Positions 40,816 to 49,778 are shown, numbered from the stretch's first letter. The stretch: DNA of 64,000 nucleotides from Nocardioides sambongensis (GCF_006494815.1 NZ_CP041091.1:1949001-2013000), one strand, 5' to 3'. Notes: generated from the letters alone by a model not told the origin. A program made the numbers and translations.

Positions 40816-41355
40816 GTGGTTTTCGCTCATGACACCGCCACCGCCCTGCAGGCGGCCGCCTATCTGGTCAACAGTGCCGATCCACCGGACACCCTGAGCA
40901 CCGTCGCCGACCTCGCGACCTTCATGGCGGAGTTCGAGTACACCGGTCGCCACGACGGGGACGCTGCCGAGCTGGAGGAGGTCCGTGCCGCCCGCGCACC
41001 GATGCGCGACCTCCTGGTCGCCGACCGGGACGGCGCCGTCGAGATCGTGAACCGGATGCTCGCCGAGCACAGCGCGCTCCCCCAACTGGTCCGCCACGAC
41101 GCCTTCGACTGGCACCTGCACGCGGTCGCGGACGACCGACCGCTGGCCGAGCGGATCATCGTGGAGACCGCGATGGCGATGATCGACGTGATCCGCGCCG
41201 ATGAGCTCAGCCGGCTCGACGTGTGCGCCGACGAGGAGTGCGAGGGGGTCGTCGTCGACCTGTCCCGCAACCGCTCCCGCCGGTTCTGCTCGACCGCCTG
41301 CGGCAATCGGAACGCGGTCGCTGCCTACCGGGCCCGCCAGGCGGGCGAGGACTGA
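40816..41355 (+). CDS. CGNR zinc-finger transcriptional regulator (ABATE domain)
   Basis: 179 residues. The first 125 form the stress-induced ABATE domain (AAAYLVNSADPPDTLSTVADL and onward). The last 45 hold the CGNR zinc finger: CADEEC, then FCSTACGNRNAVAAYRAR, giving C-x4-C and C-x3-C pairs and the name motif. Family members are predicted DNA-binding repressors, often of neighbouring efflux genes. The GTG at 40816 is six bases from TAACCT, so the transcript is leaderless. Divergent from EamA, and probably its regulator as well as its own. Confidence 0.87.
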   Translation: MVFAHDTATALQAAAYLVNSADPPDTLSTVADLATFMAEFEYTGRHDGDAAELEEVRAARAPMRDLLVADRDGAVEIVNRMLAEHSALPQLVRHDAFDWHLHAVADDRPLAERIIVETAMAMIDVIRADELSRLDVCADEECEGVVVDLSRNRSRRFCSTACGNRNAVAAYRARQAGED

Positions 41356-41376
41356 GCGCCTCGATTCACCGTGGGT

Positions 41377-42741
41377 TCAGCATCGTCGTCGGCGGTGCAG
41401 GACCCATTCGCTCGCGGAGTGACGGATGAGGTCGAAGCGGCCGTCGTGGACGGCGCGGTGGTGGGCCCAGCACAACGGGACCGCGTTGGCCAGGTCAGTG
41501 GCCCCGCCCGCGGACCAGGCGTGGGTGTGATGGATCTCGGTCCACGCGAACGGCCGATCACACGACGCGATCGCACACGAGTCATGGACCAGACCGAGGG
41601 CTTGGCGCTGCTTCTCGGTGTGCAACCGCCGGGTCCGACCCAGGTCCAGCGGCACACTCGCCCCACCCAGCACCGCGGGCACGATCCCCGCCTCACACGC
41701 CAACCGCCGCACCTCACCCGCGTCCAGATCCGCACCCGTCGTGCTCGTCCCGACCCCGGCGGCGTTCAGGCCGCTGCGGAGGCTGTCCAGGTCGATGGTC
41801 GCCATCAACGTGAACACCGAACGCGGCAACCGATCCGTGGGCAGATGCTCCAGAAGTTCGCAGAACGCCCGCCCGAGCTTGTCGCACCACCCCAACCCCG
41901 ACGTCTCGGTCCCCGCCGAGGCATCCACCAACGGCGTCCCGGTGCCATCGCGGCCGAAGCGCCGCGGAGCCGACAACGTCTCCAACACCGTGCGCAGCAC
42001 CTGCCCGTGCAGCTCCGGCACACAGAACCGTCCCGCACAGGTGCCATCGCCGTTGTCGTGCAGGGTGAACCACGTCTTCGTGACACCACGCTGGTGGTTG
42101 CGACGCACACTGCGGCGTAGGTGCATCGCCGCGATGTCGGCATCCAGCCGGCCATAGACCCGCCGCACCGCACGCCGCAAACCCGTCGGCGGCATCGGCA
42201 CACCCGTCCGGGTCGCTGCACCGGTGGCCTTGGCGATCATCAACTCCTCCGCCTGCACCCGCAGCGTCTCGGGAACGTCGTCGGCGGAGACCTCCAGACC
42301 CTCCACGATCACCCGCGCCTGCTCGAGCCGGATCTCGCCGGCCCCCAATGCCCGCGCGGTCGCTCGGTAGCGCTCACGCAGCAGACGCGCCAGCCGTAGC
42401 CCGCCCCGCAACTGCTCACGCCGCTCCCCTGTCAACCGTGACAACCACGCATCCGCACCCGTGTCCCCCGCATCCGCGGCGACCCGGCGCTGCTCGGCCT
42501 CGGCGGCCAACGCCAACTCGACGGCCTGCAACTGTGACCGCAACCGCGCCACGGTCGTCACCGCGTCCGTCAATCCGCGCTCATCGAGCACCTCGACCGG
42601 CAGGTCGGCCACCTCGCCCACCGCCTCACCCGCACGCTCCAACACCACGGCCGCGCGCGACCCCGGCGAAGGCAACGGAAGCACTGTGGCGTCGAGGGTT
42701 GCGGTGGACACGCCCCGAAGTCCACCAGGACCGTCCGACAC
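41377..42741 (-). CDS. HNH endonuclease-domain protein of the DUF222 (13E12 repeat) family
   Basis: 454 residues. The DUF222 region covers about residues 40-330 (TVARLRSQLQAVELALAAEAEQRR, DAWLSRLTGERREQLR). The C-terminus has the HNH motif in EIHHTHAWSAGGATDLANAVPLC, then WAHHRAVHDG. Such proteins occur in many copies per genome in mycobacteria and nocardioids. They are thought to be mobile or domesticated nucleases, with no proven target. I see no flanking repeats or insertion marks here. The frame is intact. Confidence 0.9.
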   Translation of the reverse strand: MSDGPGGLRGVSTATLDATVLPLPSPGSRAAVVLERAGEAVGEVADLPVEVLDERGLTDAVTTVARLRSQLQAVELALAAEAEQRRVAADAGDTGADAWLSRLTGERREQLRGGLRLARLLRERYRATARALGAGEIRLEQARVIVEGLEVSADDVPETLRVQAEELMIAKATGAATRTGVPMPPTGLRRAVRRVYGRLDADIAAMHLRRSVRRNHQRGVTKTWFTLHDNGDGTCAGRFCVPELHGQVLRTVLETLSAPRRFGRDGTGTPLVDASAGTETSGLGWCDKLGRAFCELLEHLPTDRLPRSVFTLMATIDLDSLRSGLNAAGVGTSTTGADLDAGEVRRLACEAGIVPAVLGGASVPLDLGRTRRLHTEKQRQALGLVHDSCAIASCDRPFAWTEIHHTHAWSAGGATDLANAVPLCWAHHRAVHDGRFDLIRHSASEWVLHRRRRC

Positions 42742-42763
42742 AAACCCGGTAGCGACCCCGGCG

Positions 42764-43549
42764 TCAGCCGTTGGTGAAGCGGCGCACCGCTTCGGTGAAG
42801 ATCTCCGGCTGCTCGGAGTGCACCCAGTGCCCGGCCTGCTTGATCACCAGCTTGCGGTGGCGAGGGAACCACCGCTCCATGGCCGGCTCGTACTCCGCCG
42901 TGACATAGCTCGAACGCCCGCCGGCCACCCACAGCACCGGCCCCTGGTACGGCGCCACCCCGTCCAGCGCGTCCTCGGGCCAGTCGGCGATCAGCGGCAT
43001 GTCGCGCTCGAGCAGGGCGAGGTTCGCCTGCCAGCGCCACCCGGACGGGCCGGAGTCCCGGCGCAGGTTCTGGAGCAGGAAGGACCGCACGGTCGGGTCG
43101 TCCACCTCGGCCCGGAGCAGCCGATCGGCGTCCTCGCGGCCGGACACGGCGGAGAGGTCGAGGTGGTCCAGCGCGCGTGCGTAGCGCGCCAGACCGCCGG
43201 GGGTCTCGCGGTAGCGCACCGGCGACATGTCGGCGACCACCAGGCGTCGTACCAGGTCGGGGTGGCGCAGCGCGAGCAGCATGGCGACCTTGCCGCCCAT
43301 CGAGTGGCCGACGACGGTCGCCGGATCGCTGGCGTCGATCAGCGCGGCGACGGCGTCGGCCACGGTGAGGTAGTCGAACCGCTCCGTCCACGGTGACCGT
43401 CCGTGGTCGGGGAGGTCGACCATGGTGATCCGGTGCTCGTCGGCGAGCGCCTTGCCGATCGTCATCCAGTTGCGCCCCTGGCCGAAGAGGCCGTGCAGGA
43501 AGAGGATCCGGCTGCCGCGCTGGCCGACGTCCAGGGTGTTGAGGCTCAC
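42764..43549 (-). CDS. alpha/beta-hydrolase
   Basis: 261 residues. The oxyanion block ILFLHGLFGQGRNW is near the start, the nucleophile elbow is VVGHSMGGKVAML, and the catalytic histidine is probably in IKQAGHWVHSEQPE near the end, with an aspartate before it. The pattern resembles the YbfF/abhydrolase-11 esterases (HGLFGQGRNW-type start, DLPDHGRSPW). The substrate is unknown. I chose the GTG at 43549 because the homology begins there; the open frame extends further upstream without support. Confidence 0.87.
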   Translation of the reverse strand: MSLNTLDVGQRGSRILFLHGLFGQGRNWMTIGKALADEHRITMVDLPDHGRSPWTERFDYLTVADAVAALIDASDPATVVGHSMGGKVAMLLALRHPDLVRRLVVADMSPVRYRETPGGLARYARALDHLDLSAVSGREDADRLLRAEVDDPTVRSFLLQNLRRDSGPSGWRWQANLALLERDMPLIADWPEDALDGVAPYQGPVLWVAGGRSSYVTAEYEPAMERWFPRHRKLVIKQAGHWVHSEQPEIFTEAVRRFTNG

Positions 43550-43669
43550 CGCCCCAGTGTCCCAAGCCTCGACACCGGATCCGCCATCGGTCGGCTTGTT
43601 TCGCATCGACCTCAGCGGGAACACACCTGAGCAGTCATCCATCACCAGAACCACTCGTGGAGTACACCC

Positions 43670-44175
43670 ATGCACCGCTTCTCTCCCCCGTGCGCCTGAC
43701 CGGACTCGCGGCCGTCGCGAGCGTCCTGCTCGCGGCGCTGCTGGTCGCGGCTCCGAGCGCCAACGCCGAGCCGGCGACGCCGTCATCCGTCCGGGGCGCG
43801 GAGGCCCAGACCCCGGAGCGCGCCAACGCCCGGCTCGGCTGCCGCGTGCCCCGCTGCTACGGCGCGATCTCGGTGAACCCGAGGACCGGCGACGCCGTCT
43901 GGGGCTACAACTACGGCACCAAGAAGCGCGCCGTCGCCGCCGTCCAGACCAAGTGCAAGAAGCGCAACCCGGATGCCCGGGGCGCCTGCACGAGGGCTGT
44001 GTGGGTGAGGAACGGATGCGCGGCCGTTGCGTGGCGCGGCCGCAACGGGGTGCTCCAGGAGTGGGCTGGGCGGGCCGCCTTCACCAAGTCGAAGGCGATC
44101 CGGAAGGCACGCAACGCGGTGCGCGGGCCCGGCAGGGTCAAGGTGTGGACCTGGGTCTGCACCTCACGGCGCTGA
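43670..44175 (+). CDS. secreted DUF4189 protein, frameshifted in its signal peptide
   Basis: About 168 residues. A signal peptide (RLTGLAAVASVLLAALLVA, cleavage near APSANAEP) is followed by a DUF4189 domain: CYGAISVNPRTGDAVWGYNYGTKKRAVAAV, best read in two parts, then paired cysteines (CKKRNP, GACTRAVW, NGCAAVAW). This domain is common in secreted actinobacterial proteins of unknown function. The ATG at 43670 has GGAG eight bases upstream but is one base out of frame with the mature part; the C5 run at 43685-43689 is probably one short. Without the repair, a GTG at 43657 opens the frame but lacks a basic N-region. A strong terminator follows. Confidence 0.78.
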
Positions 44176-44191
44176 CCCACCGCCTCATCGG

Positions 44192-44238
44192 CGATGACAG
44201 AGGCCCGGACCGTCGAACGGTCCGGGCCTCTGTCGTCG
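44192..44238. terminator. bidirectional terminator between DUF4189 and dehydrogenase genes
   Basis: Bases 44196-44212 pair perfectly with 44218-44234 around TCGAA; with one G-U pair the stem extends to 44192-44238 (21 bp). It lies between convergent genes and serves both. Confidence 0.85.
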
Positions 44239-44250
44239 GCGTGCGCCGGA

Positions 44251-45414
44251 TCAGTAGCTGTGGAACCCCTGCTTGGTCTTGCGTCCCAGGTGACCGGCGG
44301 CGACCTTCGCCTCCAGCGTCCTCGCCGGCGCCAGACCGTCCTCCTCGAACTCGCCGTGCAGCTCCTTCTGGATCGCCAGGGACACGTCGTTGCCGACCAC
44401 GTCGAGCAGCTCGAACGGTCCCATCGGGAAGCCGGCGCTCTCCTTGATCGCGGCGTCGATGACGGCCAGCTCGATACCCGACTCGTGGAGCAGCACCGCG
44501 TCGTTGAGGTAGGGGAAGAGCAGGCAGTTGACGATGAAGCCGGCACGGTCGCCGCAGGAGACGGCCACCTTGCCGACCTTCGCGCACAGCGCCTTCACGG
44601 TCTCGTCGACGTCGGCAGCGGTGGCCGGGGTGGTGACCACCTCGACCAGCTTCATCACCGGTGCCGGGTTGAAGAAGTGCATCCCGATCACGTCGGCGGG
44701 CCGGTCGGTGGCCGCACCGAGCTGGGTGATCGACAGCGAGGAGGTCGTGGTGGCGAGGATCGCGCCCGGCTTGCAGATGCCGTCGAGGTCACCGAAGAGC
44801 TCGAGCTTGACGTCGAGGTCCTCGGCGATCGCCTCCACCACGATGTCCGCCTCGGCGAGTGCCGCGCGGGAGGTGGCGCCGCTCAGTCGGCCGAGCACGG
44901 CCGTCTTGTCGTCCTCGGTCGACTTCCCCTTGGCGATCGCGCGGTCGAGGTTCTTGGTGATGTAGCCGACGACGCCGTCGAGCTTCTCCTGGCTGCGGCC
45001 GACGTAGACGACGTCGTAGCCGGCCTGCGCGAAGACCTGGGCGATGCCCGAGGCCATGGTGCCGGTGCCGACCACACCGACGGTGGCGATGTCGCGCTTC
45101 AGCTCCGGCGCCGCGGCACCGGAGTCCGCGCAGAGTCCCGCGAACGTGCCGCCCTCGGCAGCCAGCTTCTCCAGCAGCTCGGCCGGCTGGTGCAGGCGGT
45201 CGCCGGTCTCGGCGTACCGGGCAGCGAGGCGGTCGCGGACCGAACCCGCACCCAGCTCGTCGATCACGGCCAGCGGTCCCTGGGCGTAGCCGCAGCCGAA
45301 GCGCATGCCGGCGTCGATGTCGGTCACCGAGGCGTAGTCCACCTCGTACATCCGCACCGCGTGGTTGAGGTACGGCAGCACGAGGGTGTCGAAGATCTGC
45401 TCGCTCGAAGTCAT
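44251..45414 (-). CDS. 3-hydroxyacyl-CoA dehydrogenase with an extra N-terminal C-domain
   Basis: 387 residues. NAD-binding starts at about residue 110 (ATVGVVGTGTMASGIAQVFAQAG), with NPAPVMKLVEVV and GDRAGFIVNCLLFPYLNDAV further on. The C-terminal 3HCDH domain ends GHLGRKTKQGFHSY. This part alone is a complete 3-hydroxybutyryl-CoA dehydrogenase. The first 90 residues are themselves a 3HCDH C-domain (LNHAVRMYEVDYASVTDIDAG and CGYAQGPLAVIDEL), so the order is C-domain, NAD domain, C-domain. The role fits acetoacetyl-CoA reduction between thiolase and Ccr, or beta-oxidation. CACACT lies seven bases before the ATG. Confidence 0.9.
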   Translation of the reverse strand: MTSSEQIFDTLVLPYLNHAVRMYEVDYASVTDIDAGMRFGCGYAQGPLAVIDELGAGSVRDRLAARYAETGDRLHQPAELLEKLAAEGGTFAGLCADSGAAAPELKRDIATVGVVGTGTMASGIAQVFAQAGYDVVYVGRSQEKLDGVVGYITKNLDRAIAKGKSTEDDKTAVLGRLSGATSRAALAEADIVVEAIAEDLDVKLELFGDLDGICKPGAILATTTSSLSITQLGAATDRPADVIGMHFFNPAPVMKLVEVVTTPATAADVDETVKALCAKVGKVAVSCGDRAGFIVNCLLFPYLNDAVLLHESGIELAVIDAAIKESAGFPMGPFELLDVVGNDVSLAIQKELHGEFEEDGLAPARTLEAKVAAGHLGRKTKQGFHSY

Positions 45415-45507
45415 GGCAGGGAGTGTGACACCCCGCGGGCACCCTGACTACCCGTCGGTAACAATGTGGGACGCACCTCACGTGGCAGCCCCCTGGGGTA
45501 GGGCCGG

Positions 45508-45513
45508 TAGCCT
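45508..45513 (+). promoter_or_regulatory. -10 box of leaderless nucS promoter
   Basis: TAGCCT lies eight bases before the nucS GTG at 45522. Confidence 0.5.
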
Positions 45514-45521
45514 GCCGCACT

Positions 45522-46211
45522 GTGAGGATCGTCGTCGCACGCTGCCAGGTCGACTACGCCGGACGGCTCAGCGCGCACCTGCCGATGGCGACCAGGGTGC
45601 TGATGCTGAAGTCGGACGGCTCCGTGCTGGTGCACTCCGACGGTGGCTCCTACAAGCCGCTCAACTGGATGTCGCCGCCGTGCACCGTGCGTGAGGGCAC
45701 CACCGAGGACGGCACGGTCGAGTGGACCGTCACCGCCAAGGCCACCAAGAACCAGGCGCCCGACACCCTGCGCATCCTGATCGAGGAGATCCAGCACGAC
45801 TCCTCCCACGAGCTCGGCATCGACCCCGGCCTGCAGAAGGACGGCGTCGAGAAGCACCTCCAGGAGCTGCTCGCCGAGCATCCCGGCACCCTGCTGCCCG
45901 GTCTGAGCCTGGTACGACGCGAGTACCCCACCGCGATCGGACCGGTCGACCTGATGTGCCGTGATGCCGACGGCGTCAGCGTGGCCGTGGAGATCAAGCG
46001 GCGCGGTGAGATCGACGGGGTCGAGCAGCTGACCCGCTACCTGGAGCTGCTCAACCGGGACCCGCTGCTGGCACCGGTGCGCGGCATCTTCGCCGCCCAG
46101 GAGATCAAGCCGCAGGCCCGGGTCCTCGCCGGCGATCGCGGCATCAGCTGCGCCGTCGTCGACTACGACGCCCTGCGAGGCATTGACGACCCCACCGACC
46201 GGCTCTTCTGA
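45522..46211 (+). CDS. nucS: mismatch-specific endonuclease NucS (EndoMS)
   Basis: 229 residues. NucS replaces MutS-MutL in actinobacteria by cutting both strands at mismatches. The N-terminal DNA-binding/dimer domain starts [21 protein letters not shown]. The C-terminal nuclease has the active-site residues in [12 protein letters not shown] (Asp) and [13 protein letters not shown] (Glu-x-Lys). The extreme C-terminus, DPTDRLF, is a sliding-clamp binding tail. The GTG start is leaderless. Divergent from the hydroxyacyl-CoA dehydrogenase gene. Confidence 0.96.
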   Translation: MRIVVARCQVDYAGRLSAHLPMATRVLMLKSDGSVLVHSDGGSYKPLNWMSPPCTVREGTTEDGTVEWTVTAKATKNQAPDTLRILIEEIQHDSSHELGIDPGLQKDGVEKHLQELLAEHPGTLLPGLSLVRREYPTAIGPVDLMCRDADGVSVAVEIKRRGEIDGVEQLTRYLELLNRDPLLAPVRGIFAAQEIKPQARVLAGDRGISCAVVDYDALRGIDDPTDRLF

Positions 46212-46230
46212 TCGGCCGGCGGAGCGCGCG

Positions 46231-46848
46231 ATGAGCACCGTCTTCCACCTGGCGCTCTCCTCGGACTGGGCAGCGGCGCAGGCAGCCGGTGTCTACACGG
46301 TCTCCACCCGAGGACGCAGCCTGGCCGAGGAGGGATTCATCCACGCCAGCCGCGCCGACCAGTGGACGGGTGTGCGCGACGCGTTCTACGCCGACGTCAC
46401 CGAGCCGCTGGTCCTGCTCCAGATCGACACCGACCTCCTCGACGTACCTGTCGTCGAGGAGGAGGCGGAGCCGGGGTCGGGCGTCACCTTCCCGCACCTC
46501 TACGGTCCGCTCCGCGTGGACGCCGTGGTGCGGGTGCTCGACCTGCCGGGACCGCTGGCACCGGAGCCGCCGGACGCCACCGGGTCGACAGCGACGCCGG
46601 CACCGAGACCGGCGGCGGCGAGATCGGCCGACGGCAGCACCGAGCGGAGCTTCACCGCGACGTACTTCTCGGAGATGTTCCGCAACGCGGCCCTCATCCT
46701 GCTGGTCCTCGCCTGCGGCTTCGGCGCCATCGCCCTCGGTGTCGCCCTCGGTGGCGACGCCACCCCGGGGATCGCCGGTCTGCTGGGCACCGCGGGGGGC
46801 GTCGTCGTGGCCACCTGGCTCTACCGCCGGCGCGGACGCACCGGCTGA
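46231..46848 (+). CDS. DUF952 protein with C-terminal membrane anchor
   Basis: 205 residues. The first 105 are a DUF952 domain: STVFHLALSSDWAAAQAAGVY, then EEGFIHASRADQW, LLQIDTDLLDVPVVEE and FPHLYGPLRVDAVV, resembling glutathione-S-transferase-like folds of unknown function. After a Pro/Ala linker come two membrane spans (LILLVLACGFGAIALGVALG and GIAGLLGTAGGVVVATWLY) and a basic end. The ATG has GGAG six bases upstream and lies 19 bases after nucS, so they may share a message. DUF952 fused to an anchor is uncommon in my experience. Confidence 0.8.
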   Translation: MSTVFHLALSSDWAAAQAAGVYTVSTRGRSLAEEGFIHASRADQWTGVRDAFYADVTEPLVLLQIDTDLLDVPVVEEEAEPGSGVTFPHLYGPLRVDAVVRVLDLPGPLAPEPPDATGSTATPAPRPAAARSADGSTERSFTATYFSEMFRNAALILLVLACGFGAIALGVALGGDATPGIAGLLGTAGGVVVATWLYRRRGRTG

Positions 46849-46859
46849 GCCGAGCCGGA

Positions 46860-47384
46860 TCAGTCGCCGGCGGCCGGCGGTGCGGTCGGGTCGGCGTCGG
46901 CGCCGCCCTCCTCCCGGGCGACCCAGTCCTCGATGTCGTTGAGGTCGTCCTGGCTGCGGGTCACCACGGCGAGCAGGTCGCTCATCGAGGCGACCTCCTC
47001 GACCTGCTCCTTGATGAACCACTGCATGAACTGCTCCGAGGCGTAGTCGTTCTCCTCACGAGCGATGCGCAGCAGGCCGTTGATCTGCTCGGTGACGGTC
47101 TTCTCCTGGTCCAGTGCGAGCTGGACGGGCGCCACGACGTCGGCGAACTCGGCGACCGGCGCCTCGACGCCGGGGATCTTCACCGGAGCGTCGGTGTCGA
47201 GGAGATACTGCACCATCATCATCGCGTGCTGGCGCTCCTCGAGCGCCTGCGAGTAGAAGAGGGCCGCCATCTGCGGCATCGTCAGGGCGTCGTAGTAGAC
47301 GGCGCACGCCAGGTACTGGTGGTGCGCCGCGAACTCGTTGCCGATCTGGACGTTGAGCTGGTCGGTGAATCGAGTGGCAGCCAT
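46860..47384 (-). CDS. ferritin
   Basis: 174 residues, non-haem ferritin that stores iron. Ferroxidase ligands are visible: Glu in NEFAAHHQYLA, Glu/His in ALEERQHAMMM, and Glu/Gln in TEQINGLLRIA with the ENDYASEQFMQWFIKEQVEEV helix. The last 25 residues form an acidic Ala/Pro tail. TAGGCT lies six bases before the ATG (leaderless). I see no DtxR/IdeR box in its immediate upstream, but one lies near the small gene 280 bases away. Confidence 0.95.
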   Translation of the reverse strand: MAATRFTDQLNVQIGNEFAAHHQYLACAVYYDALTMPQMAALFYSQALEERQHAMMMVQYLLDTDAPVKIPGVEAPVAEFADVVAPVQLALDQEKTVTEQINGLLRIAREENDYASEQFMQWFIKEQVEEVASMSDLLAVVTRSQDDLNDIEDWVAREEGGADADPTAPPAAGD

Positions 47385-47390
47385 GCGGTC

Positions 47391-47396
47391 AGCCTA
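47391..47396 (-). promoter_or_regulatory. -10 box of leaderless ferritin promoter
   Basis: TAGGCT on the minus strand, six bases before the ferritin ATG. Confidence 0.5.
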
Positions 47397-47456
47397 GGGC
47401 GATCGTCGGGCCGTCGCCTCTCAGGCAAGGCTCCGCTTCGCCGTGGAGTCGTCCGG

Positions 47457-47660
47457 TCAGGCGGCCTTGGCCAGCTTCTTCTTGGTGACCTTCTTGCCGT
47501 CCACGCGGACCAGCTCACGCTTCTTCACGGTGTAGCCCTCGGGAAGGGTGCCTTCCTTGAGCATGCGCAGGGGGCAGCGATCACAGCGCTTCTTCGACAC
47601 GCAGCACTTGGTCTTGGGCAGGCGCTTGACGTTCGCCTTCGCCTGCTTCTTCTTGCCCAC
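47457..47660 (-). CDS. small basic Cys-rich protein
   Basis: 67 residues with GTG start. It opens GKKKQAKANVKRLPKTK and then has CCVSKKRCDRCP, giving the pattern C-C-x5-C-x2-C, which could bind a metal or iron-sulfur cluster. The end is lysine-rich (VDGKKVTKKKLAKAA), suggesting nucleic acid binding. I do not recognise a named family, though similar short proteins occur in actinobacteria. The start is set by TACGCT six bases upstream. An iron-box-like sequence overlaps its -35 region, and ferritin is the next gene. A longer reading to 47717 would run through that box. Confidence 0.7.
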   Translation of the reverse strand: MGKKKQAKANVKRLPKTKCCVSKKRCDRCPLRMLKEGTLPEGYTVKKRELVRVDGKKVTKKKLAKAA

Positions 47661-47666
47661 GACACC

Positions 47667-47672
47667 AGCGTA
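47667..47672 (-). promoter_or_regulatory. -10 box of the Cys-rich gene promoter
   Basis: TACGCT on the minus strand, six bases before the GTG at 47660. The IdeR-like box ends five bases further upstream. Confidence 0.5.
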
Positions 47673-47677
47673 AACGG

Positions 47678-47696
47678 TGAGGCTAGGCAGACCTAA
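47678..47696 (-). promoter_or_regulatory. IdeR/DtxR-like iron box
   Basis: The minus-strand sequence TTAGGTCTGCCTAGCCTCA matches the DtxR/IdeR consensus TTAGGTTAGCCTAACCTAA at 15 of 19 positions. It covers the spacer and -35 region of the Cys-rich gene promoter, the classical place for iron-dependent repression. Confidence 0.6.
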
Positions 47697-47730
47697 CCGA
47701 TGTGGCCTGCGTCTCACGGCGTGGGCGGGT

Positions 47731-49766
47731 TCACCCCAGCCCGTTGGCCCGGCGGATCACGTCGACGATGCCTCCCATGATCTCGGTCAACCCGAAGTCC
47801 TTGGGGGTGTAGACGGCAGCGACCCCGGAGTCGACCAGGCGCCGGCCGTCGGACTCGGGAATGATCCCACCAACGATCACCGGCACGTCGTTCATGCCTT
47901 CGGCCCGCAGGCCCTCGAGCACGGCCGGCACCAGCTCCATGTGGGACCCGGACAGGATCGACAGGCCGACGCAGTGCACGTCCTCGGCCACCGCGGCCGC
48001 GACGATCTGCTCGGGGGTGAGCCGGATGCCCTGGTAGATGACCTCGAAGCCGGCGTCCCGCGCGCGTACGGCGATCTGCTCGGCGCCGTTGGAGTGCCCG
48101 TCCAGCCCCGGCTTGCCGATCAGCAGGCGGAGCCGGCCGCCCAGCTCCTCGCCGGTCGTCCTGACCCGCTCCCGCACGGCGCTCAGCTCGGCGCCGGCCT
48201 CGGCCACTCCCACCGCTCCGCCGACACCGGTCGGGGCGCGGAACTCACCGAAGACCTCGCGCAGCGTGCCGGCCCACTCCCCGTGGTGGCCCCGGCGCGG
48301 GCCGCGGCCAACGTCGCCTCCATCAGGTTCGCTCCGCTCTTGGCATCCTCGGCGACCCGGGCCAGCGCGGCCTCGACCTCACCCGCGTCGCGCTGCTCCT
48401 TCCAGGCGGCCACGGAGGCGAGCGCGGCCCGCTCGGCCTCGGGGTCGGCGACCATGATCGCCCCGTCGAGGTCGGCGGTGAGCGGGCTCTGCTCGGTGGT
48501 CTCGAACCTGTTGACGCCGACGATCGCCTCGTCGCCCGCCTCGATCCGAGCCCGGCGCGCGGCGTGCGAGGAGACCAGCTCCTGCTTCATGTAGCCCGAG
48601 TCGACCGCGGCGATCGCACCGCCCATCGCCTGGACCCGGTCGATCTCGGCCTTGGCGCCGGCCACCAGCTCGGCCACCTTCGCCTCGATCACGTGCGAGC
48701 CGTCGAAGATGTCGTCGTACTCGAGGAGGTCGGACTCGAAGGCGAGCACCTGCTGCAGGCGCAGGGACCACTGCTGGTCCCAGGGCCGCGGCAGGCCGAG
48801 CGCCTCGTTCCAGGCGGGCAGCTGCACCGCGCGGGCGCGGGCGTTCTTCGACAGCGTCACACCGAGCATCTCCAGCACGATCCGCTGGACGTTGTTCTCC
48901 GGCTGCGCCTCGGTCAGGCCGAGGCTGTTGACCTGGACGCCGTAGCGGAAACGGCGCATCTTGGGGTCCTGGACGCCATAGCGCTCCCGGGTGATCTCGT
49001 CCCACAGTTCCACGAAGGCGCGCATCTTGCACGTCTCCTCGATGAAGCGGACGCCGGCGTTGACGAAGAAGGAGATCCGGCCGACGACCTTCTCGAAGTC
49101 CTCGTCGCTGACCTGGCCGGCGTTCTTCACGGTGTCGAGCACCGCGATCGCGGTGCACAGCGCGTAGGCCAGCTCCTGCGTCGGCGTCGCACCCGCCTCC
49201 TGCAGGTGATAGCTGCAGATGTTGATCGGGTTCCACTTCGGGATGTTGTTGACCGTGTAGGCGATCATGTCCGCGGTCAGTCGCAGCGAGTGCTCCGGCC
49301 CGAAGACGTAGGTACCCCGCGAGAGGTACTCCTTGATGATGTCGTTCTGGGTGGTGCCGGCGAGCTGACCGGCGACCTGCTCGGGCGTGGAGTCGGGGTT
49401 CTGCTCCTCGGCGACCACCTGGTACATGGCGAGCAGCCACATCGCCGGTGCGTTGATCGTCATCGACGTGTTCATGTCGGTGAGCGGGATCTGGTCGAAG
49501 AGCTTGCGCATCTCCCCCAGGTGCGGCACCGGTACGCCGACCTTCCCCACCTCGCCGCGCGACAGCGGGCTGTCCGGGTCGTAGCCGGTCTGCGTGGGCA
49601 GGTCGAACGCCACGGACAGGCCGGTCTGCCCCTTGGCGAGGTTGTTGCGGTAGAGGGCGTTCGACGCCTCCGCCGTGGAGTGCCCCGCGTAGGTCCGCAT
49701 CACCCACGGACGATCCTTGGGGTGGTTGACCGGACCCTCGGCGGCAGACGCAGGAGTGGTGCTCAT
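47731..49766 (-). CDS. ecm: ethylmalonyl-CoA mutase (MeaA/Ecm), B12-dependent, frameshifted
   Basis: About 678 residues as one chain. Coenzyme-B12 mutase converting ethylmalonyl-CoA to methylsuccinyl-CoA. The barrel half has RPWVMRTYAGHSTAEASNALY, SVAFDLPTQTGYD and NTSMTINAPAMWLLAMY. These follow the Ecm/MeaA pattern (P-T-Q-T-G-Y-D) rather than methylmalonyl-CoA mutase (A-T-H-R-G-Y-D). The B12 domain has GLDGHSNGAEQIAVRARDAG (D-x-H-x-x-G). The frame breaks after RAGATTG and resumes as EWAGTLREVFGEF; the C4 run at 48279-48282 is one base short. ATG six bases from TACGCT (leaderless). Partners: MeaB, the adenosyltransferase nearby, and Ccr. Confidence 0.9.
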
Positions 49767-49772
49767 GTGCGA

Positions 49773-49778
49773 AGCGTA
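49773..49778 (-). promoter_or_regulatory. -10 box of leaderless mutase promoter
   Basis: TACGCT on the minus strand, six bases before the ATG at 49766. Confidence 0.5.

Noticed and set aside
41377..42741. Active mobile element or homing endonuclease
   Set aside because: The DUF222/HNH gene has no terminal repeats, target duplication or partner recombinase visible nearby.
47731..49766. Methylmalonyl-CoA mutase large subunit
   Set aside because: The single chain of about 678 residues, the AFDLPTQTGYD pattern and lack of a small-subunit partner point to ethylmalonyl-CoA mutase instead.
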